Source: Rhizobium sp. PP-CC-3A-592 (GTDB taxonomy: Bacteria; Pseudomonadota; Alphaproteobacteria; Rhizobiales; Rhizobiaceae). From it: a stretch of DNA of 64,000 bases. The notes under the pieces are model-generated. The model saw only the letters and a program-made list of their open reading frames with translations. It had not been told where the DNA came from and ran no database searches. Location of the stretch: NCBI RefSeq assembly GCF_003217095.1, contig NZ_QJSR01000005.1, positions 62,001 to 126,000 on the forward strand, written 5' to 3'. The translations under genes were made by a program, and so were the position numbers. Below, in pieces: positions 19,507-27,982 of the stretch (position 1 is its first letter; every line of letters starts with the position of its first letter).

Positions 19507-20889
19507 ATGACCGATCCCAAGACGCTGGCTGCGCGCTTTCCCGGAGATTTCCTGTTCGGGGTGGCCACGGCCTCCTTTCAGATCGAGGGCGCGTCGAAGG
19601 CGGACGGGCGCAAGCCGTCGATCTGGGATGCGTTTTCCAACATGCCGGGCCGGGTCTTCGGCCGACACAATGGCGATGTCGCCTGCGACCATTACAATCG
19701 CCTTGAGGACGATCTCGACCTGATCGCGAGCCTCGGCGTGCAGGCCTATCGCTTCTCCATCGCCTGGCCGCGCATCATTCCCGATGGCACCGGGCCGGTG
19801 AACGAGGCAGGCCTCGATTTCTACGATCGGCTGGTGGACGGGCTGAAGGCGCGCAACATCACGGCCTTCGCGACGCTCTATCACTGGGATCTGCCGCTGA
19901 CGCTGGCGGGAGACGGCGGCTGGACGGCGCGCTCCACGGCGTTTGCGTTCCAGCGCTATGCCCGCACCGTCATCGCCCGTCTCGGCGACCGGCTGGATGC
20001 GGTCGCGACCTTCAACGAGCCCTGGTGCTCGGTCTGGCTTAGCCATCTCTACGGTATCCACGCGCCGGGCGAAAAGAACATGGAGGCGGCGCTGCATGCG
20101 ATGCACGTGACCAATCTCGCCCACGGTCTCGGCGTTGCCGCCGTAAGGGAAGAGCGGGCAAACCTGCCGGTCGGCATCGTCATCAATCCCATGCACGTCT
20201 ATCCCGGTAGCGACAGCGAGGCTGACAAGGCGGCTGCCGAGCGGGCATTCGATTTCCACAATGGCGTGTTCTTCGGCCCGATCTTCAAGGGCGCCTATCC
20301 CGACAGCGTGCTCGAGGCGCTGGGATCGCGCATGCCGGACGTCGAGGCCGGCGACATGGCCGTGATCAGCCAGAAGCTCGATTGGTGGGGCGTGAACTAC
20401 TACACGCCCATGCGCGTCAGCGACGATCCGACCGAGGGTGCAGAGTTTCCGGCCACCAAGCCCGCACCCTTCGTCAACGAGGCAAAGACCGATATCGGCT
20501 GGGAAATCTTCCCGCAGGCGCTCGGCGATCTCATCCGTACCGTCAACGAACGCTACGATCTGCCGGATTGCTACATCACCGAAAACGGCGCCTGCTACAA
20601 TATGGGCGTCGAAAACGGTGAAGTGAACGACCAGCCGCGGCTCGACTATATCGCCAAGCATCTGGCTGTCACGGCCGACCTGATCGGCGAGGGCTATCCG
20701 ATGAAGGGCTATTTCGCCTGGAGCCTGATGGACAATTTCGAATGGGCGGAGGGCTACCGCATGCGCTTCGGCATCGTCCATGTCGATTACGACACGCAGG
20801 TTCGCACCATCAAGAAGAGCGGCCTCTGGTATAGGGATCTCGCAAGTGCGTTTCCGAAGGGAAATCACGCGGAAACGATTTCGGCTTGA
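19507..20889 (+). CDS. GH1 beta-glucosidase
   Basis: A 460-residue glycoside hydrolase family 1 enzyme that releases beta-linked glucose (or related sugars) from short oligosaccharides or glycosides with retention. The acid/base Glu is E171 in TFNEPW and the nucleophile is E359 in YITENGA. These positions almost match the Agrobacterium Abg enzyme (E170/E358, from memory). There is no signal peptide, so it acts in the cytoplasm on imported sugars. The ATG at 19507 has gaagagga upstream; a TTG 18 bases earlier is less likely. It lies after the isomerase/oxidoreductase pair and converges on the GNAT gene with a 3-nt gap. Confidence 0.95.
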   Translation: MTDPKTLAARFPGDFLFGVATASFQIEGASKADGRKPSIWDAFSNMPGRVFGRHNGDVACDHYNRLEDDLDLIASLGVQAYRFSIAWPRIIPDGTGPVNEAGLDFYDRLVDGLKARNITAFATLYHWDLPLTLAGDGGWTARSTAFAFQRYARTVIARLGDRLDAVATFNEPWCSVWLSHLYGIHAPGEKNMEAALHAMHVTNLAHGLGVAAVREERANLPVGIVINPMHVYPGSDSEADKAAAERAFDFHNGVFFGPIFKGAYPDSVLEALGSRMPDVEAGDMAVISQKLDWWGVNYYTPMRVSDDPTEGAEFPATKPAPFVNEAKTDIGWEIFPQALGDLIRTVNERYDLPDCYITENGACYNMGVENGEVNDQPRLDYIAKHLAVTADLIGEGYPMKGYFAWSLMDNFEWAEGYRMRFGIVHVDYDTQVRTIKKSGLWYRDLASAFPKGNHAETISA

Positions 20890-20892
20890 GGG

Positions 20893-21360
20893 TCAGACGA
20901 CTGTGCTGCGGTGGAAGATATTGAGGCCGTCGACATCGGTTTCGAGCCGGTTCCAGCCCCGGCGCTCGTAGAAGGGTGTGTTTTCCGGCGTGCAGTAGAG
21001 ATGGATCTCTGCCGCCAGACGGGAGACTTTCTCGAGAGCGGCGTCGATCAGGCGCTCTCCGACGCCCTGGCGGCGGGCCTGTTCCTCGACCCAAAGGGCG
21101 GCAAGCCAGGGGCGATATTGCGGACGAGCGGGCATGTCGTCCTCGATGACGGAGATGGTGCCACAGAAGACATCGCCGCGATGGGCAATCAAGCTGAAAG
21201 GGATGCCGGTCGATGTGAAATTCTCGCTGATCTTTTGGACAAGCTGATCCTTCGTGATCAGACCCTCGTCGCGCCACCAAGCGGTCCAGAGGCGATCTGC
21301 CATAATGTCACGAAAATTCGGCGCATCCCGCAGATCCGAAACGGTGATGTCGTCCGGCAT
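20893..21360 (-). CDS. GNAT-family N-acetyltransferase
   Basis: A 155-residue acetyltransferase. The acetyl-CoA-binding motif A is ARRQGVGERLIDAAL near 104-118, and the late ENTPFYERRGW motif is near 132-142. The acceptor is unknown. The ATG at 21360 lies 4 nt after the trhO stop, which suggests co-translation. The open frame extends upstream into trhO, but that extension is Arg/Ser-rich shadow sequence and is excluded. Confidence 0.88.
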   Translation of the reverse strand: MPDDITVSDLRDAPNFRDIMADRLWTAWWRDEGLITKDQLVQKISENFTSTGIPFSLIAHRGDVFCGTISVIEDDMPARPQYRPWLAALWVEEQARRQGVGERLIDAALEKVSRLAAEIHLYCTPENTPFYERRGWNRLETDVDGLNIFHRSTVV

Positions 21361-21364
21361 CGGT

Positions 21365-22309
21365 TCAGCTTCCCAAATGCTTTGATCCGCGCTTCTTCGC
21401 AAGCTCGATCTGCCGCTGGCGCTGCCGGTAGCGCTCACGGTCCTCGTCCGTTCGCGTGTCATGGCAGTGAACGCAGGCCACGCCTTCCTCATGCACCGGT
21501 GAGGCGCGCTCTTCCAGCGTCAGCGGCTGGCGGCAGGCGTGGCAGAGCGTGTGCTCGCCTTCGCCCAGCCCATGCGTCACCGAGACGCGATCGTCGAACA
21601 CGAAGCAGGCGCCTTCCCACAGGCTTTCCTGCGGCGGCGTTTCCTCCAGATATTTCAGGATGCCGCCCTTGAGGTGGTAGACCTCGTCGAAGCCCTGGCT
21701 CTTCATGAAGGCCGTCGCCTTCTCGCAGCGGATGCCGCCGGTGCAATACATGGCGATCTTCGGCTTGTTGTGCAGGCCGGTATTGTTCTTCACCCAGTCG
21801 GGAAATTCGCGGAACGTCTTCGTCTGCGGGTCGAGTGCGCCGCGGAAGGTACCGATCGCGGTCTCGTAATCGTTGCGGGTATCGATCACGAGCGTTTCCG
21901 GGTCCGAGATCAGGGCGTTCCAGTCCTTCGGTTCCACATAGGTGCCGACGATCGTCAGGGGGTCGATATCCTCGACGCCCATGGTGACGATCTCCTTCTT
22001 GATCCGCACCTTCATGCGCAGGAAGGGCATGGCCGCCGCCCGGCTTTCCTTGTGTTCCAGAGCCGTGAATTCCGGCTGGGCGCGCAGGAAGGCGAGCACG
22101 GCGGCAATGCCGGCCTCCGTGCCTGCGATCGTTCCGTTGATGCCCTCCTGCGCCAGGAGCAGGGTGCCCTTCACGCCGTTCTCGTCGCAGACGGCCTGTA
22201 ACGGATCGCGCAGATCCACAAACCGGTGGAGCCGGGCAAAGTGGTAAAGGGCCGCGACCAGAAACGCGCCTTGGGCTTCCGGGAGCAGTGTCGTTGCGCT
22301 GTTCGTCAT
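21365..22309 (-). CDS. trhO: Rhodanese-domain tRNA uridine 5-hydroxylase, TrhO/YceA family
   Basis: A 314-residue member of the YceA/TrhO family, which makes 5-hydroxyuridine at the wobble position of some tRNAs. The N-terminal ferredoxin-like region runs to about 110. The rhodanese domain follows, with the active-site Cys in [12 protein letters not shown] near 187. A C-terminal zinc-ribbon-like region carries paired CHAC and CVHC motifs. The ATG at 22309 was chosen because the upstream frame is Arg-rich and off-family. A GNAT gene follows after 4 nt. Confidence 0.9.
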   Translation of the reverse strand: MTNSATTLLPEAQGAFLVAALYHFARLHRFVDLRDPLQAVCDENGVKGTLLLAQEGINGTIAGTEAGIAAVLAFLRAQPEFTALEHKESRAAAMPFLRMKVRIKKEIVTMGVEDIDPLTIVGTYVEPKDWNALISDPETLVIDTRNDYETAIGTFRGALDPQTKTFREFPDWVKNNTGLHNKPKIAMYCTGGIRCEKATAFMKSQGFDEVYHLKGGILKYLEETPPQESLWEGACFVFDDRVSVTHGLGEGEHTLCHACRQPLTLEERASPVHEEGVACVHCHDTRTDEDRERYRQRQRQIELAKKRGSKHLGS

Positions 22310-22371
22310 GGGCGGTGAAATACCGCGTTCGGCGCGCGCGCGCAATCACCCGGCTGCGCCCGACGAATGCC

Positions 22372-22743
22372 TTACCCCTGGTGCGACGGGCGGAATGCGC
22401 GCAGGCGATGGCCATCGGGGTCTGCGGCGGTGAAGGTGTAGCCGAAATCGGCCTCGACCGGGGCCTGCAGGATCGGCAGGCCCTGTGCCTTCCACCTGTC
22501 ATGGCAGGCGTCCACGGCCTCGGCACTTTCCAGCACGAAGCAGAGTTCGGTGCTGCCGGCGGCGGCGGCGGCGGGTGGCTCGATCGTGTGCTTCGACCAG
22601 AGGCCGAGCATGGTCGACGGGTTCATGCGGAAGAGGGCGAAGGTCTCCTGCGCTTCTACCGGGGTCGTGCCGAGAATGGTCTCGTAGAAGGCGGCGCTTT
22701 CGAGCGGACTATCGACGACGAGAAGGATGTAGGTCGGTTGCAT
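22372..22743 (-). CDS. VOC-family (glyoxalase/bleomycin resistance-like) protein
   Basis: A 123-residue single-domain VOC fold with two beta-alpha-beta-beta-beta halves (YILLVVDSPLESAAFYETIL at the start, FTAADPDGHRLRAF at the end). Such proteins act as small metal-dependent dioxygenases, isomerases or antibiotic-binding proteins. The substrate is not predictable. It lies 84 nt downstream of a YafY-type regulator on the same strand, a common pairing that suggests control by it. Confidence 0.85.
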   Translation of the reverse strand: MQPTYILLVVDSPLESAAFYETILGTTPVEAQETFALFRMNPSTMLGLWSKHTIEPPAAAAAGSTELCFVLESAEAVDACHDRWKAQGLPILQAPVEADFGYTFTAADPDGHRLRAFRPSHQG

Positions 22744-22827
22744 GGCTGTCTCCTGATGGGCCGGACTGTCCGGCAGATCGGGTTTAGGCCGTGCGCCTGT
22801 CAGTTTCCGTCAGCATGGGACACGTCG

Positions 22828-23520
22828 TCAGAGATCGTGGACGATGCCGTTCTCGCGGCGCCATTCCGCCAGAAGCACCTCGCCGCGACGGGGATAGATC
22901 TCCTGCGTCGCCGTGACGTCGATCATACGGTCGATGCGGAAATGGCGAAAGCCTTTCCGTAGCTCGCACCAGGCGACGAGGATGCGCAGCCCTTCGAAAT
23001 AGCCAAGAGCGACGGGCCAGATACGGCGCTGCGTTTCCTGCGCCCGTTCGTCGCGATAGGCGATGTCGAGTTTCACGCCCGCCTTGATGGCATCGCGCAA
23101 GGCTGCGACATCCCGCTCCGGGTTTTCCTTGCGGCGGGTGTTGGGGACGAGGAGGGCGGATGTTTCCAGCTCCCGCCGCAGGTCGCCGGGAAGAACGGCG
23201 GCGATCTTGGCGAGCGCGTGCGCCGCGGATTGCTTCAGGCGGTCGTCGGTATTGGCGCGAACCCAGCGGGCGCCGAGCACCAGCGCCTCGATCTCCTCGC
23301 TCGACAGCATGATCGGCGGCAGGAGGAAGCCGGGATTGAGCACGTAACCGAGGCCCGGCGCGCCGGTGATGTCGGCACCTTGCGCCTGCAGCGTGGCGAT
23401 ATCGCGATAGAGCGTGCGCAGGCTGACGCCGGTCGCCTCCGCCAAGGCCGCGCCGCTGACCGGCCGGCGGTGGGTGCGCAGGATCTGCAGAAGATCGAGA
23501 AGGCGGGCGGAGCGGGACAT
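22828..23520 (-). CDS. YafY-type HTH and WYL-domain transcriptional regulator
   Basis: A 230-residue regulator. The N-terminal winged HTH (HTH_11) is at about 5-55, with ATGVSLRTLYRDIATL as recognition region. A WYL domain covers about 135-220 (PVALGYFEGLRILVAWCELRKGFRHF). WYL regulators sense ligands or nucleic acids. Relatives in Proteobacteria often sit next to VOC genes, as here. It starts 63 nt after the end of the CHAD gene on the same strand, so part of its transcription could come from there. Confidence 0.88.
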   Translation of the reverse strand: MSRSARLLDLLQILRTHRRPVSGAALAEATGVSLRTLYRDIATLQAQGADITGAPGLGYVLNPGFLLPPIMLSSEEIEALVLGARWVRANTDDRLKQSAAHALAKIAAVLPGDLRRELETSALLVPNTRRKENPERDVAALRDAIKAGVKLDIAYRDERAQETQRRIWPVALGYFEGLRILVAWCELRKGFRHFRIDRMIDVTATQEIYPRRGEVLLAEWRRENGIVHDL

Positions 23521-23583
23521 CGCGGACAGGGATAGCCGGTGGTCACGCGCTTCTCAACAGGAATGGACCGTTTGTCCGCCGCC

Positions 23584-24498
23584 TCAGGCGGCAGCAAGCC
23601 AGAGGATGGCGATGCGCTCGGCCTCCTTGCCGGCGACGTCACCGAACAGCGCATCGCCGTCGCCGAGCGCATGACGCTCTTCGGCGCGCATTTCGAGGCC
23701 GATGGCGTGGCGCAGGATGGCGATGTCCTGCGGCGGCAGGAGCTCGGGCTCGCGGGCGAGCGTGTCACCCAGAACGGCGAGGTCGTGGATGAATCCGAGG
23801 CGGTCGATCAGCGCCTTGACCTGCCGTTCGCGCGCCAGAATGACGCCGGGCCAGGCCGCCTGCAGCAGGAGATGATAGAACCGGTAGTCCTGCGTGCGCT
23901 TGCGCAACGTATGGAAATGTTCCGGCGTCGGTTGCTCGTGGCTGGCGGCAAGGGCAAGCTGGGCACGCTCCACCGCCTTGCGCCATGCCGCGGCCAGCAT
24001 GTAGGCCGTCGGGCGGACGCCGTTGGCAAAGGTGCGCTTTCCCACGGCAGCCTTGGCATCGCGCAGTTCGGTGATCATCGCATCGATCGTCGCGTCGAGA
24101 TCGCTCTCCGCGGTCACAACCCAGCCCTTGCGAACACGCAGCGCTTCGACCGCCCGCTCGGCTGCGGCCCGCTCTTCATCGGCCCGCATTTCACCGGAAA
24201 GCCGTTCGGTCAGGATCGTCGCGGTGTCGATCAGTGCGGTCGCGTCCCGGAGATCGGCCACAGTGCGCGAAGCGTCCCGCAGGCGGGCGTTTTCGCGTTT
24301 GTAGAACTTGCGCGCTTCAGGTGCGGCAAGCCGGTAGAGTGCGCGCGTGCGTTTCAGGCAGCGGCGTGCGACATGGATGGCCTCGGAGGTTCCCTCCGGG
24401 CGCAGTTCCAGTGCCGAGATGGCCTTGTCGAGTTCTCGCCCTGCGATCCGCTGGAATTCGTCGGTGAAGCGTTTCGCGGGTTTCAGTCTGTAGGCCAT
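23584..24498 (-). CDS. CHAD-domain protein, putative polyphosphate-binding
   Basis: A 304-residue all-helical protein with the CHAD (conserved histidine alpha-helical) domain. Visible features are the early ARRCLKRTRALYRL and the later HFHTLRKRTQDYRFYHLLL, both His/Arg/Lys-rich surfaces that bind polyanions such as polyphosphate. The ATG at 24498 begins MAYRLKPAKR, typical for the family. The longer upstream frame is Arg-rich shadow sequence. It lies 46 nt downstream of a CYTH gene on the same strand. CYTH and CHAD domains are often fused or paired. Confidence 0.9.
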   Translation of the reverse strand: MAYRLKPAKRFTDEFQRIAGRELDKAISALELRPEGTSEAIHVARRCLKRTRALYRLAAPEARKFYKRENARLRDASRTVADLRDATALIDTATILTERLSGEMRADEERAAAERAVEALRVRKGWVVTAESDLDATIDAMITELRDAKAAVGKRTFANGVRPTAYMLAAAWRKAVERAQLALAASHEQPTPEHFHTLRKRTQDYRFYHLLLQAAWPGVILARERQVKALIDRLGFIHDLAVLGDTLAREPELLPPQDIAILRHAIGLEMRAEERHALGDGDALFGDVAGKEAERIAILWLAAA

Positions 24499-24544
24499 GA
24501 TCGTTCCTGTCTGTCTGCCCCGATGCCGGCGGCGGCTTCGTCTC

Positions 24545-25036
24545 TCAGCGTCCGTCCGGCGTGATGTCGGGGCGCTGCTTGTCCTTCTGCGTCGCCAGCG
24601 CAAAATTCGAATAGCGCCGGTCGTCCGTCACCTCCTCGCCGATCCAGTCCGGCAAAACAGGGTCGTCGTTTTCCGTGCGCATTTCGACCTCGGCAACGAT
24701 CAGCCCGGCATAGGGTTCCTCGAACACGTCCACTTCCCAGACATGCGTCTCGCCCTGCACGCGGTAGCGCGTCTTGGCAATGACGGTGCCGATGGCCGAT
24801 GCGATCAGCTCTTCGCCGTCATCAAGCGGCACCTCATACTCGAATTCGTCCCGCGTCAGCATGCCCGTGCCGATCTTGATGGTCAGGCGGGCGCTCTCGC
24901 CATCGATCAATCGGATGCGGACGGTGCGGTCGTCCATGGCAGCGAGATAGCCCTGGCGCATCGCGGCGCCCGGTCCGGCCTCCGCCCGCCAGTTTTGATG
25001 CCTCACAAGGAACTTCCGTTCGATTTCCTTGGCCAT
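24545..25036 (-). CDS. CYTH-domain triphosphate tunnel metalloenzyme
   Basis: A 163-residue stand-alone CYTH protein. The signature EIERKFLV is at residues 4-11. Alternating Glu/Arg/Lys strands that line the tunnel are visible (VRIRLID, ARLTIKIG, FEYEVPLDD, WEVDVFEEPYAGLIVAEVEM). Family members hydrolyse inorganic triphosphate or thiamine triphosphate with divalent metal. With the CHAD gene downstream it suggests a polyphosphate-related function. It is divergent from eda with 185 bp between. Confidence 0.9.
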   Translation of the reverse strand: MAKEIERKFLVRHQNWRAEAGPGAAMRQGYLAAMDDRTVRIRLIDGESARLTIKIGTGMLTRDEFEYEVPLDDGEELIASAIGTVIAKTRYRVQGETHVWEVDVFEEPYAGLIVAEVEMRTENDDPVLPDWIGEEVTDDRRYSNFALATQKDKQRPDITPDGR

Positions 25037-25221
25037 CCCGTTCCTCGCACCGTGTCCTCGAAAACGTGTCCTCGCACCAAAGGCAACCTAATTCAGAAAA
25101 TGCGGAAGTCCACCATGTCACACCTGCCATACTGCCGCATAAGGGCACGGACGCATCTCGACATTGGTGGATGCGGGCGGTATTGCGGAGGAAGATTCAA
25201 TCGATTGAGGAGTGAAGCCGC

Positions 25222-25860
25222 ATGATCGAGAAAACCGAACGCCTTCTGTCCGTCCTCAAGCTGCAGCCGGTCGTGCCGGTGCTCATCATCGAAGACCTCG
25301 CGACGGCCGTGCCGCTTGCCCGGGCATTGGTGGCCGGCGGCCTGAAGGCGATCGAGATCACGCTGCGGACGCCGGCAGCCCTCGCCGCCATCGAGGCGGT
25401 CTCCAAGGAGGTCGAAGGTGCCGTGACCGGTGCCGGCACCATCCTCAACCCCGAGCACTATGCCGCTGCCGTCGAGGCCGGCGCACAGTTCATCGTCAGC
25501 CCGGGCACCACGCCCGACCTGCTGGATGCTGCCGACGATCACGAAGCGTCGTTCCTGCCGGGAGCTTCCACCGCCAGCGAGGCAATGATCCTGCGGGCCG
25601 AAGGCTACGAGGTTATGAAGTTCTTCCCGGCCGAACAGGCAGGCGGCGCGGCTTTCCTGAAGTCGCTATCCTCGCCGCTTGCCGGCACGCTGTTCTGCCC
25701 GACCGGCGGCATCTCGCTGAAGAACGCGATGGACTACCTCTCGCTGTCCAACGTCATCTGCGTCGGTGGCTCCTGGGTCGCGCCGAAGGAACTGGTGGCG
25801 GCCGGCGACTGGGCCGGCATCACAAAGCTGGCATCGGAAGCCTGCGCACTGACTGCCTGA
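25222..25860 (+). CDS. eda: KDPG/KHG aldolase (2-dehydro-3-deoxy-phosphogluconate aldolase)
   Basis: A 212-residue class I aldolase of the Entner-Doudoroff pathway, splitting KDPG to pyruvate and glyceraldehyde 3-phosphate. Conserved parts are PVVPVLIIED (17-26), IEITLRTPAA (44-53), GAGTIL, SPGTTPDLL and the Schiff-base Lys in VMKFFPAEQAGG near 133. The ATG follows gaggag 8-9 nt upstream. The edd and zwf genes are not in the window. A long inverted-repeat structure follows the stop. Confidence 0.94.
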   Translation: MIEKTERLLSVLKLQPVVPVLIIEDLATAVPLARALVAGGLKAIEITLRTPAALAAIEAVSKEVEGAVTGAGTILNPEHYAAAVEAGAQFIVSPGTTPDLLDAADDHEASFLPGASTASEAMILRAEGYEVMKFFPAEQAGGAAFLKSLSSPLAGTLFCPTGGISLKNAMDYLSLSNVICVGGSWVAPKELVAAGDWAGITKLASEACALTA

Positions 25861-25881
25861 GGCTATTGCTTGAAGATGGAG

Positions 25882-25946
25882 CCTGCCGGAAACGCTCGTT
25901 CGATCAGTAACTTAGTTGACTGATCGGCGTAACATCTTCCGGCAGG
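25882..25946. repeat. Two-tier palindromic hairpin element after eda
   Basis: The outer stem is cctgccggaa (25882-25891) with ttccggcagg (25937-25946), 10 perfect pairs. An inner stem, gatcagt (25902-25908) with actgatc (25919-25925), lies inside it. The arms form an imperfect inverted repeat about 27 nt long each. There is no T run, so it does not look like a simple terminator. It lies 22 bp after eda and could be a processed 3' end, a small RNA or an intergenic palindromic element. Confidence 0.6.
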
Positions 25947-26002
25947 ACATCGCTCGACCTTTCGGGCAGTGCATTTGTTTTCCGCGTGCGACTTCCTATG
26001 TC

Positions 26003-26030
26003 ACCTCCTCAGATGAACCAATCAGGAGGT
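26003..26030 (+). promoter_or_regulatory. Hairpin that masks the ribosome-binding site of the DUF533 gene
   Basis: acctcct (26003-26009) pairs perfectly with aggaggt (26024-26030) across a 14-nt loop. The 3' arm is the Shine-Dalgarno sequence, 10-11 nt before the ATG at 26041. The 5' arm copies the 16S anti-Shine-Dalgarno. Folding would hide the site, as in RNA thermometers or other translational switches. Confidence 0.55.
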
Positions 26031-26040
26031 TGACGACAGG

Positions 26041-26922
26041 ATGTTCGACGCGAAAAAACTGCTGGACCAGTTTCTCGGCTCTCAGGGGCTCGGGGGGCAG
26101 GGGCATGGCGGCCAAGGGAACCAAGGCACGCAGGACCGTTCTGGATCTCAGCCTGGATCACAGGGTTCGTCGCAGGGCGGCTTTCTCGGCGGTGCTGGCG
26201 GAAGTTCCGTCGGCGGTGCGCTCGGCGGTCTCTTGGGCAGTGGCTCGATGAAGGACAAGGCCGGGCAGATCGTGCAGATGGCCCGCAACAATCCCCTGAA
26301 GACCGGCGGTCTTGCTGCCGTGCTGCTCGGCACGGGCACCGGACGCGACATCGCAGGCACGGCGCTGAAGCTCGGCGGCCTCGCGGCCATCGCTGGTCTC
26401 GGCTATACTGCCTACAAGAATTATCAGGCCGGACAGGCGCCGCAGCGGGTCGATCCGCAGACCGCACCCGAGATCCTGCCGCCACCGGACAATTCCGGCT
26501 TCTCCATCTCGCCCTCCGTCGTCCGCAATGACTTCGTGCTCGTCCTCGTGCGCGCCATGATCGCAGCGGCGCGTGCCGACGGGCATATCGATGAGAGCGA
26601 GCGTGCCCGCATCATGGAGCGTGTCGGTGCCAGCGGGCTCGACAGCGAGGCAGAAGCTTTCCTGCGCAATGAGCTGGCGAGCCCGGTCGATATCGACGGT
26701 CTGGTGGCCGCCGCCCGCACCGAGGAGGAGAAGGTCGAGCTTTACACGGCGTCGCGCCTGACCATCGAGCCGGACAGCCGTACCGAGCGCGGCTATCTCG
26801 ATATGCTCGCCGGCCGCCTCGGCTTGCCGGATGCGCTGGTGGATCACATCGAGGCGACGGTCGCCTCCGCCAAGGTGCCCGCCGGAAGCAGCCCTGCAGT
26901 GGTCGATCCCTCGATCATCTGA
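26041..26922 (+). CDS. DUF533 protein with TerB-like C-terminal domain
   Basis: A 293-residue YebE-like protein. The N-terminal ~70 residues are Gly/Gln/Ser-rich and disordered (GLGGQGHGGQGNQG). A Gly-rich hydrophobic stretch at about 95-130 (TGGLAAVLLGTG then LGGLAAIAGLGYTAY) could insert in or lie on the membrane. The C-terminal ~120 residues resemble TerB, with ARADGHIDESERARI near 180. DUF533 proteins respond to envelope stress in enterics, but the function is unknown. Its ribosome-binding site is paired in a leader hairpin. No partner gene is evident. Confidence 0.85.
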   Translation: MFDAKKLLDQFLGSQGLGGQGHGGQGNQGTQDRSGSQPGSQGSSQGGFLGGAGGSSVGGALGGLLGSGSMKDKAGQIVQMARNNPLKTGGLAAVLLGTGTGRDIAGTALKLGGLAAIAGLGYTAYKNYQAGQAPQRVDPQTAPEILPPPDNSGFSISPSVVRNDFVLVLVRAMIAAARADGHIDESERARIMERVGASGLDSEAEAFLRNELASPVDIDGLVAAARTEEEKVELYTASRLTIEPDSRTERGYLDMLAGRLGLPDALVDHIEATVASAKVPAGSSPAVVDPSII

Positions 26923-26944
26923 CGGTCCTGTCTTTGTTGTCCAT

Positions 26945-26992
26945 GCGCGGCGGTGATGACCGCATCACCGGATTGCATTTGCACCGCCGCGC
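26945..26992. repeat. 11-bp perfect inverted repeat after the DUF533 gene
   Basis: gcgcggcggtg (26945-26955) pairs with caccgccgcgc (26982-26992). A smaller ggtgat/atcacc pair overlaps within it. It starts 23 bp after the DUF533 stop. It may stabilise the 3' end or weakly terminate; no T run follows. Confidence 0.45.
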
Positions 26993-27070
26993 ACCTTCGC
27001 CTATGCCGGAAAGCAAGGTCTGCCGGCTTGATGCCGGGGCAGGCCATGTCTCGATCTTCGCGAGGATGAC

Positions 27071-27769
27071 ATGACGAACCGCGACCTCATTAACTGGGCA
27101 GGATGCCCGGCGCCCAAGCCCGTGACGCTGGAGGGCGCCTATGCCATCCTCGAACCTTACGACCGAGTGCTGCATCTCCAAGCGCTCTGGGATGCCTTCG
27201 GCGGCCTCGCGATCAATGAGCGCCTGCGCTATTTCCCGCAATCAGCCTTTGCCGATGCCGACGCCTTCGGGGCGTGGCTCGATGCCGCTCAAGTCAACTG
27301 GGTGACGCTGATCTTCCGGGATAAGGCCAGCGGCGACGTCGTGGGCATGGCGAGCTACATGCGGCCGGACCCCGCCTACGGCGTCGTCGAGGTCGGCTCC
27401 GTCGCACATAGCGATGCCATGGCGCGCTCGCCGCTTGCCACCGAGGCCCATTATCTCATGGCCCGGCATGTCTTCGAGGATCTCGGATATCGCCGTTACG
27501 AGTGGAAGTGCCACAACGACAATACACCGAGCAAAGTCGCGGCGGCTCGGCTCGGCTTCACCTTCGAAGGCATCTTCCGCCAGCACATGGTGGCCAAGGG
27601 TGCCAACCGCGATACGGCGTGGTTCTCGATGATCGATGGCGAATGGCAGGTGCTGGATGCCGCGTTCAAGGCGTGGCTTGTGCCGGAGAACTTCGACCCC
27701 GAAGGGCGGCAGCGCCGGCGTCTCGAAGACCTGCGAGCCGACATCGTTGCCGCCACCGGTGCTGCATGA
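27071..27769 (+). CDS. GNAT-family N-acetyltransferase (RimJ/RimL-like)
   Basis: A 232-residue acetyltransferase of the RimJ/RimL group (Acetyltransf_3). Features are the early GAYAILEPYD strand, VGSVAHSDAMARSPLATEAHYL near 115-135, and the core KVAAARLGFTFEGIFRQHM near 155-175. The last matches the RimJ/L pattern for the Gly-Phe-x-x-Glu-Gly turn. The substrate could be a protein N-terminus or a small molecule. The stop overlaps the next gene as ATGA, so the two are co-translated. Confidence 0.88.
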   Translation: MTNRDLINWAGCPAPKPVTLEGAYAILEPYDRVLHLQALWDAFGGLAINERLRYFPQSAFADADAFGAWLDAAQVNWVTLIFRDKASGDVVGMASYMRPDPAYGVVEVGSVAHSDAMARSPLATEAHYLMARHVFEDLGYRRYEWKCHNDNTPSKVAAARLGFTFEGIFRQHMVAKGANRDTAWFSMIDGEWQVLDAAFKAWLVPENFDPEGRQRRRLEDLRADIVAATGAA

Positions 27770-27975
27770 AGACGCTCGATCCGCGGGACCGCTCGGCGGC
27801 CATTGCCGCCGCGGTCTTTCTGGTGATTTTCGGCGCCGGCTTCCTGTTCCTGCCCAGCGTCATGCTCTATCTGGGCACGATATCGCCCTATCTCGCCGCT
27901 GCCGTCGGCACGCTGTTCGTGCTCGCCTTCTTCTTCGTGTTCTGGCTGCGCGCCCGTTACCAGCGCCGCCGCTGA
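27766..27975 (+). CDS. Small two-helix membrane protein
   Basis: 69 residues. The ATG overlaps the stop of the upstream acetyltransferase gene as ATGA. After a polar start (MKTLDPRDRS) there are two hydrophobic segments, about 12-33 and 36-60, and a basic end (RARYQRRR). This is typical of a small inner-membrane protein with cytoplasmic C-terminus. I do not recognise the family. Translational coupling suggests a link to the acetyltransferase. It converges on the NicO exporter gene with a 7-nt gap. Confidence 0.7.
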   Translation: MKTLDPRDRSAAIAAAVFLVIFGAGFLFLPSVMLYLGTISPYLAAAVGTLFVLAFFFVFWLRARYQRRR

Positions 27976-27982
27976 CCCGGCT

